Source of the DNA: Nocardioides sp. JS614
GTDB lineage: Bacteria > Actinomycetota > Actinomycetes > Propionibacteriales > Nocardioidaceae
Length of the DNA: 64,000 bases
Direction: 5' to 3'
Assembly: GCF_000015265.1 (NCBI RefSeq)
Contig: NC_008697.1
Location: 1 to 64,000 of the forward strand
Shown: positions 52,979-61,224 of the stretch, one piece after another
Layout of the letters: every line of letters starts with the position of its first letter
Position numbering within the stretch: the first letter of the stretch is position 1
Program-made: the position numbers and the translations under genes
Notes under the pieces: generated by a model
The model's input: only the letters and a program-made list of their open reading frames with translations
What the model was told of the DNA's origin: nothing
The model's database searches: none

Positions 52979-53896
52979 TCAACGGAGCGCGGTGGGGTGC
53001 GCCAGCACCAGCGCACCACGCTCATCGGGAGTCGAGGCCTCGACGTTCTCGCGCTTGGCCTTCTGCTCGGCGGCCGCCGCGCTGATGCGCTGCACTCGCT
53101 CCAACGATGCGGAGCCGTGCTGCCACAGCGCGAGCTGGACCAACGAGCCCGCGAGACCGCGCTGAGCGACGATGCGGTCAGCGTCACGCTGCACCACCGC
53201 ACGCCAGGCCCGATCGGCCGCTGGTGCGACGTAGCTGATCGCCACTAGCACGCCGCTGGCGATCCCGAGCTCAGGGTTCCCGCCCGGCTGGAAGCCCTGG
53301 AAGACCACGATGACACCGACCACGATCCGCAGGTGCCAGGCGAACCCGCCGGCCGGCACCCACGAAAAGATGCGCGCGATCTGCCGCACAACGACGAACA
53401 CCAACGCCCACGGGAGCGCCCACAGCCGGGCCGCCAGGTCGAACCGGGAGGGGCCGACCCGCTGGCTGGAGACCGCGTGCCCGATCGCCGTCGCGGCATC
53501 CTCGGTCGTCAGCCGCCGCTCGTACAGGCCCTGCACCAGCCACGGCTCCACGATGACCGTCCGCCGTCCGATCGGCGTAGCGGGCAGCCTTCCGTCGTCG
53601 TCCAGCCGCACCAGCACTCGCCCGGGGGCGAGGTCGAGCTTCTCGAGGAGCGCCAGCGTCGGCGCGAGCACGGCGCCCTGACCGGGACGAAGGCCTCGCG
53701 CAAACCCGAAGACCCGGGCAGCAGGAGCCTCCAACCAGCCACACGCCAAGACGAGCGACACCAGCAGCGTGCCCAGGAACGCGAACACCAGGCCAGCGCC
53801 GGGCAGGAAGCCCAGGCCGATGACCGCGACGAAGCTCCCGGCGAGACCAGCCGGCACGACGGCGCACAGGCGGATCAACTTGGTCGACGTCCGCAT
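52979..53896 (-). CDS. Degenerate M48-like membrane protein
   Basis: 305 residues. Two N-terminal helices (about 8-55), a soluble middle, two more helices around 190-245. The layout recalls M48 zinc peptidases (HtpX/Ste24), but where His-Glu-x-x-His is expected the sequence reads AIGHAVSSQRVG, and where the third ligand is expected it reads QRDADRIVA. If the relationship is right it is a catalytically dead pseudo-peptidase. Start ATG 53896. Confidence 0.5.
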   Translation of the reverse strand: MRTSTKLIRLCAVVPAGLAGSFVAVIGLGFLPGAGLVFAFLGTLLVSLVLACGWLEAPAARVFGFARGLRPGQGAVLAPTLALLEKLDLAPGRVLVRLDDDGRLPATPIGRRTVIVEPWLVQGLYERRLTTEDAATAIGHAVSSQRVGPSRFDLAARLWALPWALVFVVVRQIARIFSWVPAGGFAWHLRIVVGVIVVFQGFQPGGNPELGIASGVLVAISYVAPAADRAWRAVVQRDADRIVAQRGLAGSLVQLALWQHGSASLERVQRISAAAAEQKAKRENVEASTPDERGALVLAHPTALR

Positions 53897-54020
53897 GTTC
53901 CTCACGTCCCCTCGTGGCGGGACCATCATGAATCCCCGCCCAGCCGCCACGACCCGATCGTGCCGACACTGCCACTCTGAGTGTGCACCGAACCACCGAC
54001 AGCGCAACCGCACCGCCGAC

Positions 54021-54053
54021 GGCCTGTGGATTGCGAATCTCTATCCACAGGCC
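54021..54053 (-). terminator. Intrinsic terminator after 54087-54245
   Basis: Perfect 11-bp inverted repeat (54021-54031 and 54043-54053) with an 11-base loop, 34 bases beyond the stop of the small basic gene. Confidence 0.7.
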
Positions 54054-54086
54054 CCGGGCCGGAACCTTGACAACTGCGGCAGCGGC

Positions 54087-54245
54087 CTACTCACGCAGGC
54101 TGCTGTTCAGGCGGTCTTGGGTCTCCTCGTCGAGGTAGACCAAGTCGACCTTCGTGTGTCCCGCCGTGCGCCGAGCAGCGAGCGGGGGAGTGGCGGCGAG
54201 GAGCTTCGCGAGGCGCGTCTCCAGTCGCGAGCGAGTGTTCTGCAC
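54087..54245 (-). CDS. Small basic protein
   Basis: 52 residues from GTG 54245 (MQNTRSRLETRLAKLLAATP, ending ETQDRLNSSLRE). Basic first half, acidic end. GAAGGACGGAGA lies upstream of the GTG. It follows the DUF4192 gene by 19 bases and is followed by a strong terminator. Function unknown. Confidence 0.5.
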   Translation of the reverse strand: MQNTRSRLETRLAKLLAATPPLAARRTAGHTKVDLVYLDEETQDRLNSSLRE

Positions 54246-54264
54246 GGGTCTGTCTCCGTCCTTC

Positions 54265-55326
54265 TCAGAGGCCCGGGACCGACGACTCCGGGCCGGCATC
54301 GTTAACGCCAGGGGCGTTCTTGGCGTCCTGGTCGTGGGCGCGGCGCTCCTGCGCGAACGTGTCGCGCAATGCCGCCTGCTGCATCAGAGCACCGGCGGCC
54401 GCGGGCACCGCACGGTCCCACTCACGCGGGTCCACGGCCTGCTCGAGGGCAGCGGCCACCAGGTCCGCCAACGGGTCGCTCTCCGAGAGCTGGTCGAGGG
54501 CGGTCCACGCCTGCGCTCCCTTGCCCTCCAGGAACGAGCTCAGCGCCAGCATCGTCGCCGGGCTGTCACGCACCTCACTCGGCGCCCGCCGCACGAGGTC
54601 CTGCCAGAACTCCGAGAAGACGGACGCGTCCTCGCGGCTCATGCTGAACACCGCCGCGTCCCGGGCGCCGCTGTCGTGGAGCACGGCCAGGACCCGGGCC
54701 GCGTCGCCGTCGGAGAGGTACTCCCGATCACGGCGGAACTGGTCGAGCCGTGCGCCCAGCCACTCGACTTCGGACCGGCGGGCTGCCACATCCATGTCGA
54801 GTGCGCGGGCCTCGGCGGCCGGCAGGTGCTCGGCAACCGCGGTGGGGTCGCCCTGCATCGCGGCGGCGAGGTCCTCGCGCCGGCCGACGGGCATGACCCG
54901 GCCCATCAGGGCGAACTCCGCGTCGATCCGGGCGCGGGCGCCGGCGTCGACGATTCCGCGGGTGCCTTCGAGAAGGTCGGTCCACTCCTCGCCGTTGACC
55001 CACAGCACCGGCCCTACGTCGGGGCCGCGGACCTCGCTGTTGACCAGAGCCTCACCCAAGGCAGCCAGCGCCTGGACGCAGGCGCGGCCGTCCGCGCCGT
55101 ACGCCACGAGGGCGACGCGGTCGGGGTGGTGCCGGTGGAGGTAGACGTCGGTGAGCGCCTGGAGGAACTCACCCATCTCCTCGGGGGACTCGGGAATGTC
55201 GAGGCGGGCGGTGGGACCGTCGCCGAGAGCCAAACAGACCATGCTCGATACGGGGGTGAATCCCAGAGTGTGGGGGATGGACGAGATCAGCTCGTCGTGC
55301 GAGCTGATCTTGAGAACGTTGGTCAT
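54265..55326 (-). CDS. DUF4192-family protein
   Basis: 353 residues. The start, LKISSHDELISSIPHTLGFT followed by SSMVCLALGD, is the hallmark of DUF4192, common in actinobacteria, with no known reaction. No membrane span. An AGCAGGTGA ribosome binding site precedes ATG 55326. Promoter copy 8 lies about 40 bases upstream, and a 13-codon GTG ORF from there ends in a TGA overlapping this ATG. Confidence 0.85.
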   Translation of the reverse strand: MTNVLKISSHDELISSIPHTLGFTPVSSMVCLALGDGPTARLDIPESPEEMGEFLQALTDVYLHRHHPDRVALVAYGADGRACVQALAALGEALVNSEVRGPDVGPVLWVNGEEWTDLLEGTRGIVDAGARARIDAEFALMGRVMPVGRREDLAAAMQGDPTAVAEHLPAAEARALDMDVAARRSEVEWLGARLDQFRRDREYLSDGDAARVLAVLHDSGARDAAVFSMSREDASVFSEFWQDLVRRAPSEVRDSPATMLALSSFLEGKGAQAWTALDQLSESDPLADLVAAALEQAVDPREWDRAVPAAAGALMQQAALRDTFAQERRAHDQDAKNAPGVNDAGPESSVPGL

Positions 55327-55364
55327 CGACGATCACCTGCTCGGGTTGGAGGGCACGTTCTCAC

Positions 55365-55396
55365 GGAGAAGCAACCGGTCACGCGCCGGATCGGAC
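55365..55396 (-). promoter_or_regulatory. Repeated promoter element, copy 8
   Basis: Minus strand: GTCCGATC-N13-GTTGCTTCTCC. No start codon at the usual 4-base distance; the transcript would have a short leader to the DUF4192 gene. Confidence 0.7.
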
Positions 55397-55405
55397 AGCG
55401 ACCCG

Positions 55406-56023
55406 CTACCGATCTGGGGCCGTTGTCGACCGGGCCTGTCCGGGGGCGTCGGCGGGCATCCACCGCGATGGTCCGGACGCGAGCTGGTTGAGCGCGGCAG
55501 CTTGAAGCGGCGCCGATCCGGGAGGGGCATCGCTTGGGATCACGATCCCCTTGTTCGCCGAACCGAGCTGCTCGAGCGCCGTCCCCCAGGTGCGGCCTGT
55601 CAGGTGCCCCAGCTGTACGCGGTCGGCGTCGGTGCGCTCGACGAGACGGTCGATCGCGTCACTGGTGAACACGGGGCGGCCCTGCGCGTCGCAGTCCGCG
55701 ACGAACACACCCAGGTCGGGGTGATTGAAGTGCACCTCGCCGAGGTGCTGGTACTTCGGGTCCTCCCAGACCTTCCATGCTGCGTCGGAGGGCAGCGCCG
55801 CGGCGATCTCCGCGCTGGAGCCGACCGAGATCTCGCTGTGGATGTACCCGCGGCCCAACTCGAGCCGGCGCTGTCGGCTGGCGTGGGCGGGCCCCGGCGC
55901 TGGGTCGCCAGGGAGCACGAACTCGTGTCCCAGTCCGAACTCCTCGAAGACCTCGAGGACGGCATTCACCCGCTCCGGCGGGCAGGAGTAGACGATGACT
56001 TCAATTGGTGTGCGATCACCCAT
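55406..56023 (-). CDS. Hypothetical protein
   Basis: 205 residues. The first 100 have an α/β pattern (IEVIVYSCPPERVNAVLEVF, then YIHSEISVGSSAEIAAAL) ending in FNHPDLGVFVADCDAQGR; the tail is Ala/Pro-rich. No family recognised. Last of a run of three same-strand genes, ending just before promoter copy 8. Confidence 0.6.
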   Translation of the reverse strand: MGDRTPIEVIVYSCPPERVNAVLEVFEEFGLGHEFVLPGDPAPGPAHASRQRRLELGRGYIHSEISVGSSAEIAAALPSDAAWKVWEDPKYQHLGEVHFNHPDLGVFVADCDAQGRPVFTSDAIDRLVERTDADRVQLGHLTGRTWGTALEQLGSANKGIVIPSDAPPGSAPLQAAALNQLASGPSRWMPADAPGQARSTTAPDR

Positions 56024-56045
56024 GACGTGAACCTCTCTCCGGGGT

Positions 56046-56783
56046 TCAGATGGCGATGCCGGAGTCGCCCGGCTTGTCTGGCTGGTGGGTCTGCTGCGGG
56101 GGACCGCTGGACCACGGCTGGCTGGTGGTGGCCCAGCCGCCCGACGGAGCGGCTGGCGGGTGGGCGGCCGCGTAGCTCAGCGACCCGGCCAGGGCGGCTG
56201 AGGTCCGCGCCCGCGACTGCGCGCTCTCGATCACCGAGCGCATCATCGACACACCCTCGTCAGCCCGGTTCACCTCCTGGCCGGCATGGTGGACACGCGT
56301 ATCGAGAAGCATCAGCGCATCGGTCGCCACCGACGACTCGGCGGCGTGCTGGGCGTGGCGGGTGATCTGGTCCGCGACCGGCCGCGCCAGCGTCACGACC
56401 TCGGCGAGGACGTCGATCTGGGTGCGCAACGCCCGGACCTCGATGTCACGGTCATCCCCGTCGGTGCCACGAGCGAGTTCGTAGCCAGCGCGCTCGATGG
56501 CGCCGCCGGCGGCGGTGAGGTGGCGGGTGAGGTCCTCGCCGAGCTCGTTCATCAGGCCAGACCTGTTGCGCAGCCTCGCCAGGTGGTCGCCGGCGGACTC
56601 CAGGTAGAAGTCCCTCCGCTCCTCCTGGTGCGCGTAGAAGGCGTCGGTCGCGGCATCGTCGAGGACCCGTAGCGACGACGCCGCAAGGTCGCCGAGCTCG
56701 TCGACGGTGTCAGCGGCCCGCCGCAGGGCTCGCTCCGCGTCGAAGACGGCGTCGGCGGCGGCGAGCACGTCGCGCTCGTTCAT
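56046..56783 (-). CDS. Coiled-coil hypothetical protein
   Basis: 245 residues, mostly long helices (VLAAADAVFDAERALRRAAD and RDIEVRALRTQIDVLAEVV) with a Pro/Gln-rich tail of about 45 residues. No membrane span or known motif. Its ATG overlaps the stop of the small gene upstream. A structural or assembly role is possible. Confidence 0.6.
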   Translation of the reverse strand: MNERDVLAAADAVFDAERALRRAADTVDELGDLAASSLRVLDDAATDAFYAHQEERRDFYLESAGDHLARLRNRSGLMNELGEDLTRHLTAAGGAIERAGYELARGTDGDDRDIEVRALRTQIDVLAEVVTLARPVADQITRHAQHAAESSVATDALMLLDTRVHHAGQEVNRADEGVSMMRSVIESAQSRARTSAALAGSLSYAAAHPPAAPSGGWATTSQPWSSGPPQQTHQPDKPGDSGIAI

Positions 56784-56947
56784 CGGTGCTCACCGAACCT
56801 GCGGCCGGGGTCGTCCACCGTGGCGAGGATCGACCTGAGGTGGTTCGCGGCCGTCATGGTCTGCGTCAGCTGATCCCGTAGCGCGACGACCGGTTGGGTA
56901 GGGGGACCGCCGGTGGTGCCGGTCGAGTCGTTCGGGAACTGGTTCAT
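56780..56947 (-). CDS. 55-residue protein
   Basis: Begins MNQFPNDSTGTTGGPPTQPV, then a helix LRDQLTQTMTAANHLRSIL. Ribosome binding site AGGAGAG lies 8 bases before ATG 56947. Its stop overlaps the next start. First gene of the unit driven by promoter copy 9. Function unknown. Confidence 0.6.
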   Translation of the reverse strand: MNQFPNDSTGTTGGPPTQPVVALRDQLTQTMTAANHLRSILATVDDPGRRFGEHR

Positions 56948-56983
56948 CGGGCTGCTCTCCTCGTGAGATGGGTGCTCTGCTGC

Positions 56984-57015
56984 GGAGAAGCAACCGGTCG
57001 CACGCCGGATCGGAC
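56984..57015 (-). promoter_or_regulatory. Repeated promoter element, copy 9
   Basis: Minus strand: GTCCGATC-N13-GTTGCTTCTCC, about 37 bases before ATG 56947, so this transcript would carry a leader with a normal ribosome binding site. It is divergent from the tandem-duplicated gene at 57110. Confidence 0.7.
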
Positions 57016-57109
57016 ATCCGCGCCGGAACTACCTGCCGAGAAGCCGCCGGGGGAGTGGGGGAGCGGGAGGTCTTCCGTGGCGGCGCCCGGTGGTCGACAC
57101 TTGCTGGCC

Positions 57110-57583
57110 ATGGACGACGAGGCGGCCCTGCTCGAGCGGCAGGTGGCGATGGCGGCATCCGCCTGGCGCCACGCGAAGGCTGACACCGAGGCCTACCGCC
57201 GTCTGGTCGTCGCCACCAGCGAGTGGGACGCGTACGTCGCCCCGACACTCGACGAGCCCGCACCCCACGATGTGGCCGCCCAGCTACGCCGGGCGGCACG
57301 TCAACTACTTCGGGCTACTGACGACGAGGCGACCCGACTCGCGCACCTGGTAGCAACGACCGCGTCCGTCTGGCTGCACGCGGCAGCGCCCACCCACTCC
57401 GAGGCCTACGCCCGACTAGACCGAGCCACCGACGAGTGGGACGCCTACGCCGCCCCACAACTCGAAGAGCCCACCGAGGAACTGCTCGACCAGCTGGCAG
57501 ATCACTCGGCACCGCTCGCGCTGGGCGAGGTCGTCGCCGACGTCACTGCCCAGATCCGCAAGGCGGCCCGCCGAGGCAGCTGA
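57110..57583 (+). CDS. Protein with internal tandem duplication
   Basis: 157 residues made of two copies of a unit of about 62 residues: DDEAALLERQVAMAASAW, then TEAYRRLVVATSEWDAYVAP; and DDEATRLAHLVATTASVW, then SEAYARLDRATDEWDAYAAP. Each ends in a (L/Q)(D/E)EP segment. Predicted helical bundle, no known family. No clear ribosome binding site at ATG 57110. Convergent with the gene at 57846. Confidence 0.6.
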   Translation: MDDEAALLERQVAMAASAWRHAKADTEAYRRLVVATSEWDAYVAPTLDEPAPHDVAAQLRRAARQLLRATDDEATRLAHLVATTASVWLHAAAPTHSEAYARLDRATDEWDAYAAPQLEEPTEELLDQLADHSAPLALGEVVADVTAQIRKAARRGS

Positions 57584-57667
57584 CCCGTCCACGCTGGAAG
57601 CACGTCGTTGGGGGAGTGCGAGCGCCCGGGCCGTCGCACGGTCTCCCTCGGCCGGTACTTGGATGGG

Positions 57668-57709
57668 CTGAGAGCCCGCGGGCGTCTCGGGTCGCCAGCG
57701 GGCTCTCAG
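57668..57709. terminator. Bidirectional terminator between convergent genes
   Basis: Perfect 12-bp inverted repeat (57668-57679 and 57698-57709) with an 18-base loop, in the gap between the genes ending at 57583 and 57846. Confidence 0.7.
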
Positions 57710-57845
57710 GCGGGGAGCCTCGCACACCCCACCGACACATGTCTGCCTCTCGCTGAAACCCCAGGGCTCCGCGACGAGGCCGGCCAACCCCCGGCGCGGG
57801 AGGCCTGGCCACGGGGCGGCGCTGTGTTCGGCGGGGGAGCGGCTC

Positions 57846-58148
57846 TTACGGCAGACATGTCCACAGACGCTGGACCAGATCCTCCAGCCAAGCGACGGCT
57901 TCCTCGCGTGATCCGAGTTCCTCGTGCGGACCCTGACCGACAGCGGTCGGGAGCCAGTCGCGCACCTGCCAGCCCACCGCCCGGGTCGTCGACTCCAGGT
58001 CCACCTCATCGTCGTTCAGGACGACCAGCAGGGCATGGGCGGCATTGCGGGCCGCCACGACGTCGGCCCAGCGCACCACCAGCGGCTCGTCAGGGTCGTA
58101 GGGCTGGCCGTTGCTTCCGCGGTCGAACTGCTCCGGATGCCGAGTCAT
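57846..58148 (-). CDS. Hypothetical protein
   Basis: 100 residues, acidic, helical, with DPDEPLVVRWADVVAARNAA and EEAVAWLEDLVQRLW. No family recognised and no clear ribosome binding site. Same strand as the accessory genes upstream of it. Confidence 0.5.
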   Translation of the reverse strand: MTRHPEQFDRGSNGQPYDPDEPLVVRWADVVAARNAAHALLVVLNDDEVDLESTTRAVGWQVRDWLPTAVGQGPHEELGSREEAVAWLEDLVQRLWTCLP

Positions 58149-58261
58149 CAGGAAGGCCTCGCTGTCCTCGTGGGCGTGGGCGCCATGATTGCCCGACCTA
58201 CTCGGCCTGGTCGGTCAGGACGGTACGGCATTCCGGTCATCGCGGATTGGACGCCGGAGGC

Positions 58262-58447
58262 CTAGTCGCGCTCGACCCGGAGGGCGATGATCCGCCAACC
58301 CTCCGGCACCAGCCGCTGAACGGCCGCCAGGGCCCGGTCGTAGTCGCTCTCCTCGACGACGAGCTCGTCTCGGCCGAGGGTATAGCCGCCACGGTGATCG
58401 GGCGGGGCCTCCTCGACGGTGGCGTACATCGAGAGCACGCGGGACAT
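58262..58447 (-). CDS. Small hypothetical protein
   Basis: 61 residues: YATVEEAPPDHRGGYTLGRD then DYDRALAAVQRLVPEGWRII. Compact α/β look. ATG 58447 is 3 bases after the stop of the preceding gene; GTG 58438, with AAGGG 9 bases upstream, is an alternative start. Confidence 0.5.
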   Translation of the reverse strand: MSRVLSMYATVEEAPPDHRGGYTLGRDELVVEESDYDRALAAVQRLVPEGWRIIALRVERD

Positions 58448-58450
58448 CCC

Positions 58451-58765
58451 TTATGCCTGAGCTGTCGATGGCCGGAGCTCGTGATGATCCCGCCAGGCTT
58501 GTTCACCGTCGTCGTACTCGACCGTCCACTCGTCGACGGCGGTCCGTTCGACGATTGTGGCGTGGTCCCAGCCGGTTCCGTCCCTGCGGAGGACGTCGAC
58601 ACGGGAGTCGTCGGGGAAGGGATTGTGCTCGCCGAGGTACTCCTGGATGGTCTCCTCGAGCGGAGTCTTGCCACCCTGGGGAGCGGCATTGACCCACTGC
58701 TCGAGCGGGTCGGTGGCTGCCCACTGCTGGGCGGCGGCCGCGACGTAGTTGGCCTCGCTGGTCAT
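58451..58765 (-). CDS. Small hypothetical protein
   Basis: 104 residues. VAAAAQQWAATDPLEQWVNA, then LEETIQEYLGEHNPFPDDSR, then a β-rich end DEWTVEYDDGEQAWRDHHEL. The C-terminal part looks like a small SH3/Tudor-like barrel, by eye only. ATG 58765 overlaps the stop of the upstream gene. Confidence 0.5.
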   Translation of the reverse strand: MTSEANYVAAAAQQWAATDPLEQWVNAAPQGGKTPLEETIQEYLGEHNPFPDDSRVDVLRRDGTGWDHATIVERTAVDEWTVEYDDGEQAWRDHHELRPSTAQA

Positions 58766-59043
58766 GTGCGGCCTCCTCGGTAGTACTGCCCGGTCGGGAA
58801 CTCGCAGCCGATCCGAAACTCGCGGCCTACGAACTCGGTGCCGTCGCCAGCGATGCCGTGTCCGAAGCCCGCACTGATGACCACCTGCTCGTCGACGGTG
58901 TCGCCGCCGGGTTCCTCTGCGACGTCGACGATGACCGGTAGGTCGTCGGGCAATCCCACGAGCGCAGCCCTCAGCTGGCCGACGGTCCACGCGTCGACGA
59001 CGTGCTCGTACGGCTGCTCACCGGCCATGGCCAGCCTCGTCAC
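58762..59043 (-). CDS. DUF6225-like small protein
   Basis: 93 residues: DAWTVGQLRAALVGLPDDLP then VIVDVAEEPGG and FRIGCEFPTGQYYRGG. This matches my recollection of DUF6225, a short actinobacterial family of unknown role. GTG 59043 or the ATG at residue 6 could be the start. Overlaps the next gene at ATGA. Confidence 0.5.
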   Translation of the reverse strand: MTRLAMAGEQPYEHVVDAWTVGQLRAALVGLPDDLPVIVDVAEEPGGDTVDEQVVISAGFGHGIAGDGTEFVGREFRIGCEFPTGQYYRGGRT

Positions 59044-59163
59044 TGGTCTGCACAGCCGCGGCGGCGGGGGAGTGCGCGGCGTTGGCCATGAGTGGAGTCT
59101 GCATCACATCGCCGACACTGGAGCGGTGCAGCCCTTGGCTGTGGATACGGGCGAAGCCGTGCA

Positions 59164-59838
59164 TCACAGCGCTCCAAGGTTTGGGCGGCCATAGGGTCCG
59201 CCAGCCTCAGCGAGGATTCGCAGCATCGTTGCGTCGTCACGGAAGACCCGAGCGAGTTTCACAGGATCTTCGTCGAAGCCTGCGGGAGTGGCTCCGTCCT
59301 CGGCTGCGACGGCGGCCGCGTCGAGGTAGCGGGCGACCCGGCGCAGCAGTGCCGGCGGGAACGCCACCGTGATCCCAGCGTTCCCATCGGTGCCTTCGGT
59401 CCCATCGTCATGGGACGGCTCGGTGCTGGCGATGCTGCCGAGGACCGACAGGCACTTGACCAGCTCGGTGACGCGAGTCTCCGCGTGCTCGGGGTCGTCT
59501 CGTTCGGCGAAGCGGACCTGGCAGGCCTCGGCGAGCCCTGCGACCATCCGCCCCACGTAGTACAACGGCACCGGCGCGGTGCGGGGTGCGCCGTGGAGGT
59601 CTGCACCAGGGGCCTCCTCGACCAGCGAGAAGGCGATCGACTCGGCCATGCCGGCAATCGCCTCGTCGGTGAGGTAGCGGCGCGCGGTGGCCTTGGTGGC
59701 CCGCATCAACTGTGCCACCGCGTCGACGCGCTCGGTGATCAGGTCCTCGGCCGCCGCTGGGGACATGGACATCCCGTAGCTGTCGAGCGCCGCGAGGAGT
59801 GCGTCGACGCGACCCTCGGTCCAAGCTGTCGTGCTCAT
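59164..59838 (-). CDS. Hypothetical protein
   Basis: 224 residues, helical, with LLAALDSYGMSMSPAAAEDL and VGRMVAGLAEACQVRFAERD and an Ala-rich C terminus. No family recognised. Its ATG overlaps the stop of the HTH protein upstream. Confidence 0.55.
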   Translation of the reverse strand: MSTTAWTEGRVDALLAALDSYGMSMSPAAAEDLITERVDAVAQLMRATKATARRYLTDEAIAGMAESIAFSLVEEAPGADLHGAPRTAPVPLYYVGRMVAGLAEACQVRFAERDDPEHAETRVTELVKCLSVLGSIASTEPSHDDGTEGTDGNAGITVAFPPALLRRVARYLDAAAVAAEDGATPAGFDEDPVKLARVFRDDATMLRILAEAGGPYGRPNLGAL

Positions 59839-60425
59839 CGGTCTCCCGCCGATCCGGCGTTGGCCTGGCCCCACCGGCCCTGGGCGGACTGCTTGGCCAT
59901 GCCGGCCGCGCGGCCGATCGCCTCCCACGTTTCGCCCGACGCCCTGGCGATCGCGACCGCGGCATCAAGCCGCTCCTTGGCGGCAGCCGCTGCTCGAGCG
60001 GCAGCCTCGACCTCACCCAGGGCATCGGCACCGAACGCATGCTCGGAGCGCCACAGGTCGTAGGCGACCTCGTGGACGTCCTCGCGGTCGGAGACGAAGA
60101 CGACGTCTTCATCGGTGGCGTACACCCGCAGGGCCTTCGGGTCCTCCAGCGCCTTGGACGGGACCCGGGTGAACACGGGGCCGACCCAGGTCGTGTACCG
60201 GAACGACTCGGATGTCCGGCAGTCGCAGCAGACCACCCAACCGGTGACCTCGCCGGCCGGCCGGGTCGGGTACGACCAGCTGCCGTCAGCGGCCTGCGCC
60301 TCAGGGCCCGAGGCGACCTGGTCGTCGGGAATCCCGCCACCTGTCACCCCGACAGCGCGCTGGCCATCAACGAACTGCGGCACCAAGTAGCCCTCGTGCA
60401 AACCGTCTTCCGTCGTCCATCCCAT
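59835..60425 (-). CDS. Hypothetical protein with C-terminal HTH
   Basis: 196 residues. A β-rich N terminus holds a CCDC cluster (GWVVCCDCRTSESFRY). The C-terminal 60 residues, with KERLDAAVAIARASGETWEA then IGRAAGMAKQSAQGRWGQ, form a helix-turn-helix of the kind found in small actinobacterial regulators. Two palindromic operator-like sites lie 12-60 bases upstream, so it may control itself. First gene of a short minus-strand unit. Confidence 0.6.
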   Translation of the reverse strand: MGWTTEDGLHEGYLVPQFVDGQRAVGVTGGGIPDDQVASGPEAQAADGSWSYPTRPAGEVTGWVVCCDCRTSESFRYTTWVGPVFTRVPSKALEDPKALRVYATDEDVVFVSDREDVHEVAYDLWRSEHAFGADALGEVEAAARAAAAAKERLDAAVAIARASGETWEAIGRAAGMAKQSAQGRWGQANAGSAGDR

Positions 60426-60436
60426 GTCGCTATCAT

Positions 60437-60484
60437 GGCAGGTAGTCCTGACGTTGGGAAGGGGATTCGTCAGGATTACCTGAC
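60437..60484. promoter_or_regulatory. Paired palindromic operator
   Basis: Two 16-bp dyads: 60469-60484 (GTCAGG-N4-CCTGAC, perfect arms) and 60437-60452 (GGCAGG-N4-CCTGAC). Centres are 32 bases apart, about three helical turns, directly upstream of the HTH-containing gene. Confidence 0.6.
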
Positions 60485-60706
60485 ATAAGGTTAGTTATCG
60501 GCGACCAATTCACGGGAGCTGCTTCCCCAGGTCAGAGCTGCTGCTGCTCGCAACAGATGAGCGAACCTGTCGGCAGATGCAGCTCGCCCACTGATGGCCG
60601 ATGTCAGGGCAGTTGGCATCGAAGCCGGGACGCGCCATTCCTCCGATTCACCAGCCATGGCGGCACGGACATGACAGCCTCTGAGCGCCAACGAAAGGAC
60701 CCGGAG

Positions 60707-61042
60707 ATGCCCCCAGCGATGCCAAGAACGGCTCCGCACCCCATTCTCTTCTTCGCCGCCGCTAGTGCCCTCTTTGGAGGCGGAATCGCAAGCGCCGGCG
60801 GAGGGTGGTACCTGTGGAGGCGTGGACAGCAGGAAGCGGCCAAGCGACTGCAGCATCAGGATGCCGAGGCCGTGAAGCAGGCGCTGAGGGAAGGCATTGA
60901 GGTTGCTGACCTGCGTCGCGAGGCGGAAGAGGCAGGCTTGGATCCGGATGAGGTCATTGAGGGATACCAGAAGCTGCGCGACTCGCAGGTGTCTCCCGAG
61001 GACGTGCTCCAGAGCCTCAGACGGGCTGCCATCACCGACTGA
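60707..61042 (+). CDS. Small membrane protein next to the defence pair
   Basis: 111 residues. One hydrophobic segment (FFAAASALFGGGIASAGGGW) near the N terminus, then a charged helical tail with two short repeats ending in EDVLQSLRRA, similar in feel to SHOCT-type tails. ATG 60707 is chosen because AAAGGA lies 8 bases upstream; ATG 60671 is in frame. Lies 182 bases before the OLD nuclease gene on the same strand; membership of the defence system is unproven. Confidence 0.5.
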   Translation: MPPAMPRTAPHPILFFAAASALFGGGIASAGGGWYLWRRGQQEAAKRLQHQDAEAVKQALREGIEVADLRREAEEAGLDPDEVIEGYQKLRDSQVSPEDVLQSLRRAAITD

Positions 61043-61224
61043 ACAGCTCTTGCCCCGACGTATGGATCTTCCGCCCGAGGTTCACACGTCTGTCGACCAG
61101 CGGGCGTTGGCACAGCGAACCCGAGCGACACCTACTCGGCGTCCCTGCCATGGTCGACCAGACGTTGCAAACTACGGGCGTACCGCAATAGGGACACGAC
61201 AATCGCGCCCGAAGGGAGCGTCAG

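Noticed and set aside
6072..57015. GATCGGAC repeats read as transposon ends, att sites or a CRISPR-like array
   Set aside because: Copies are scattered kilobases apart, oriented with genes, with non-conserved flanks and no spacers or target duplications.
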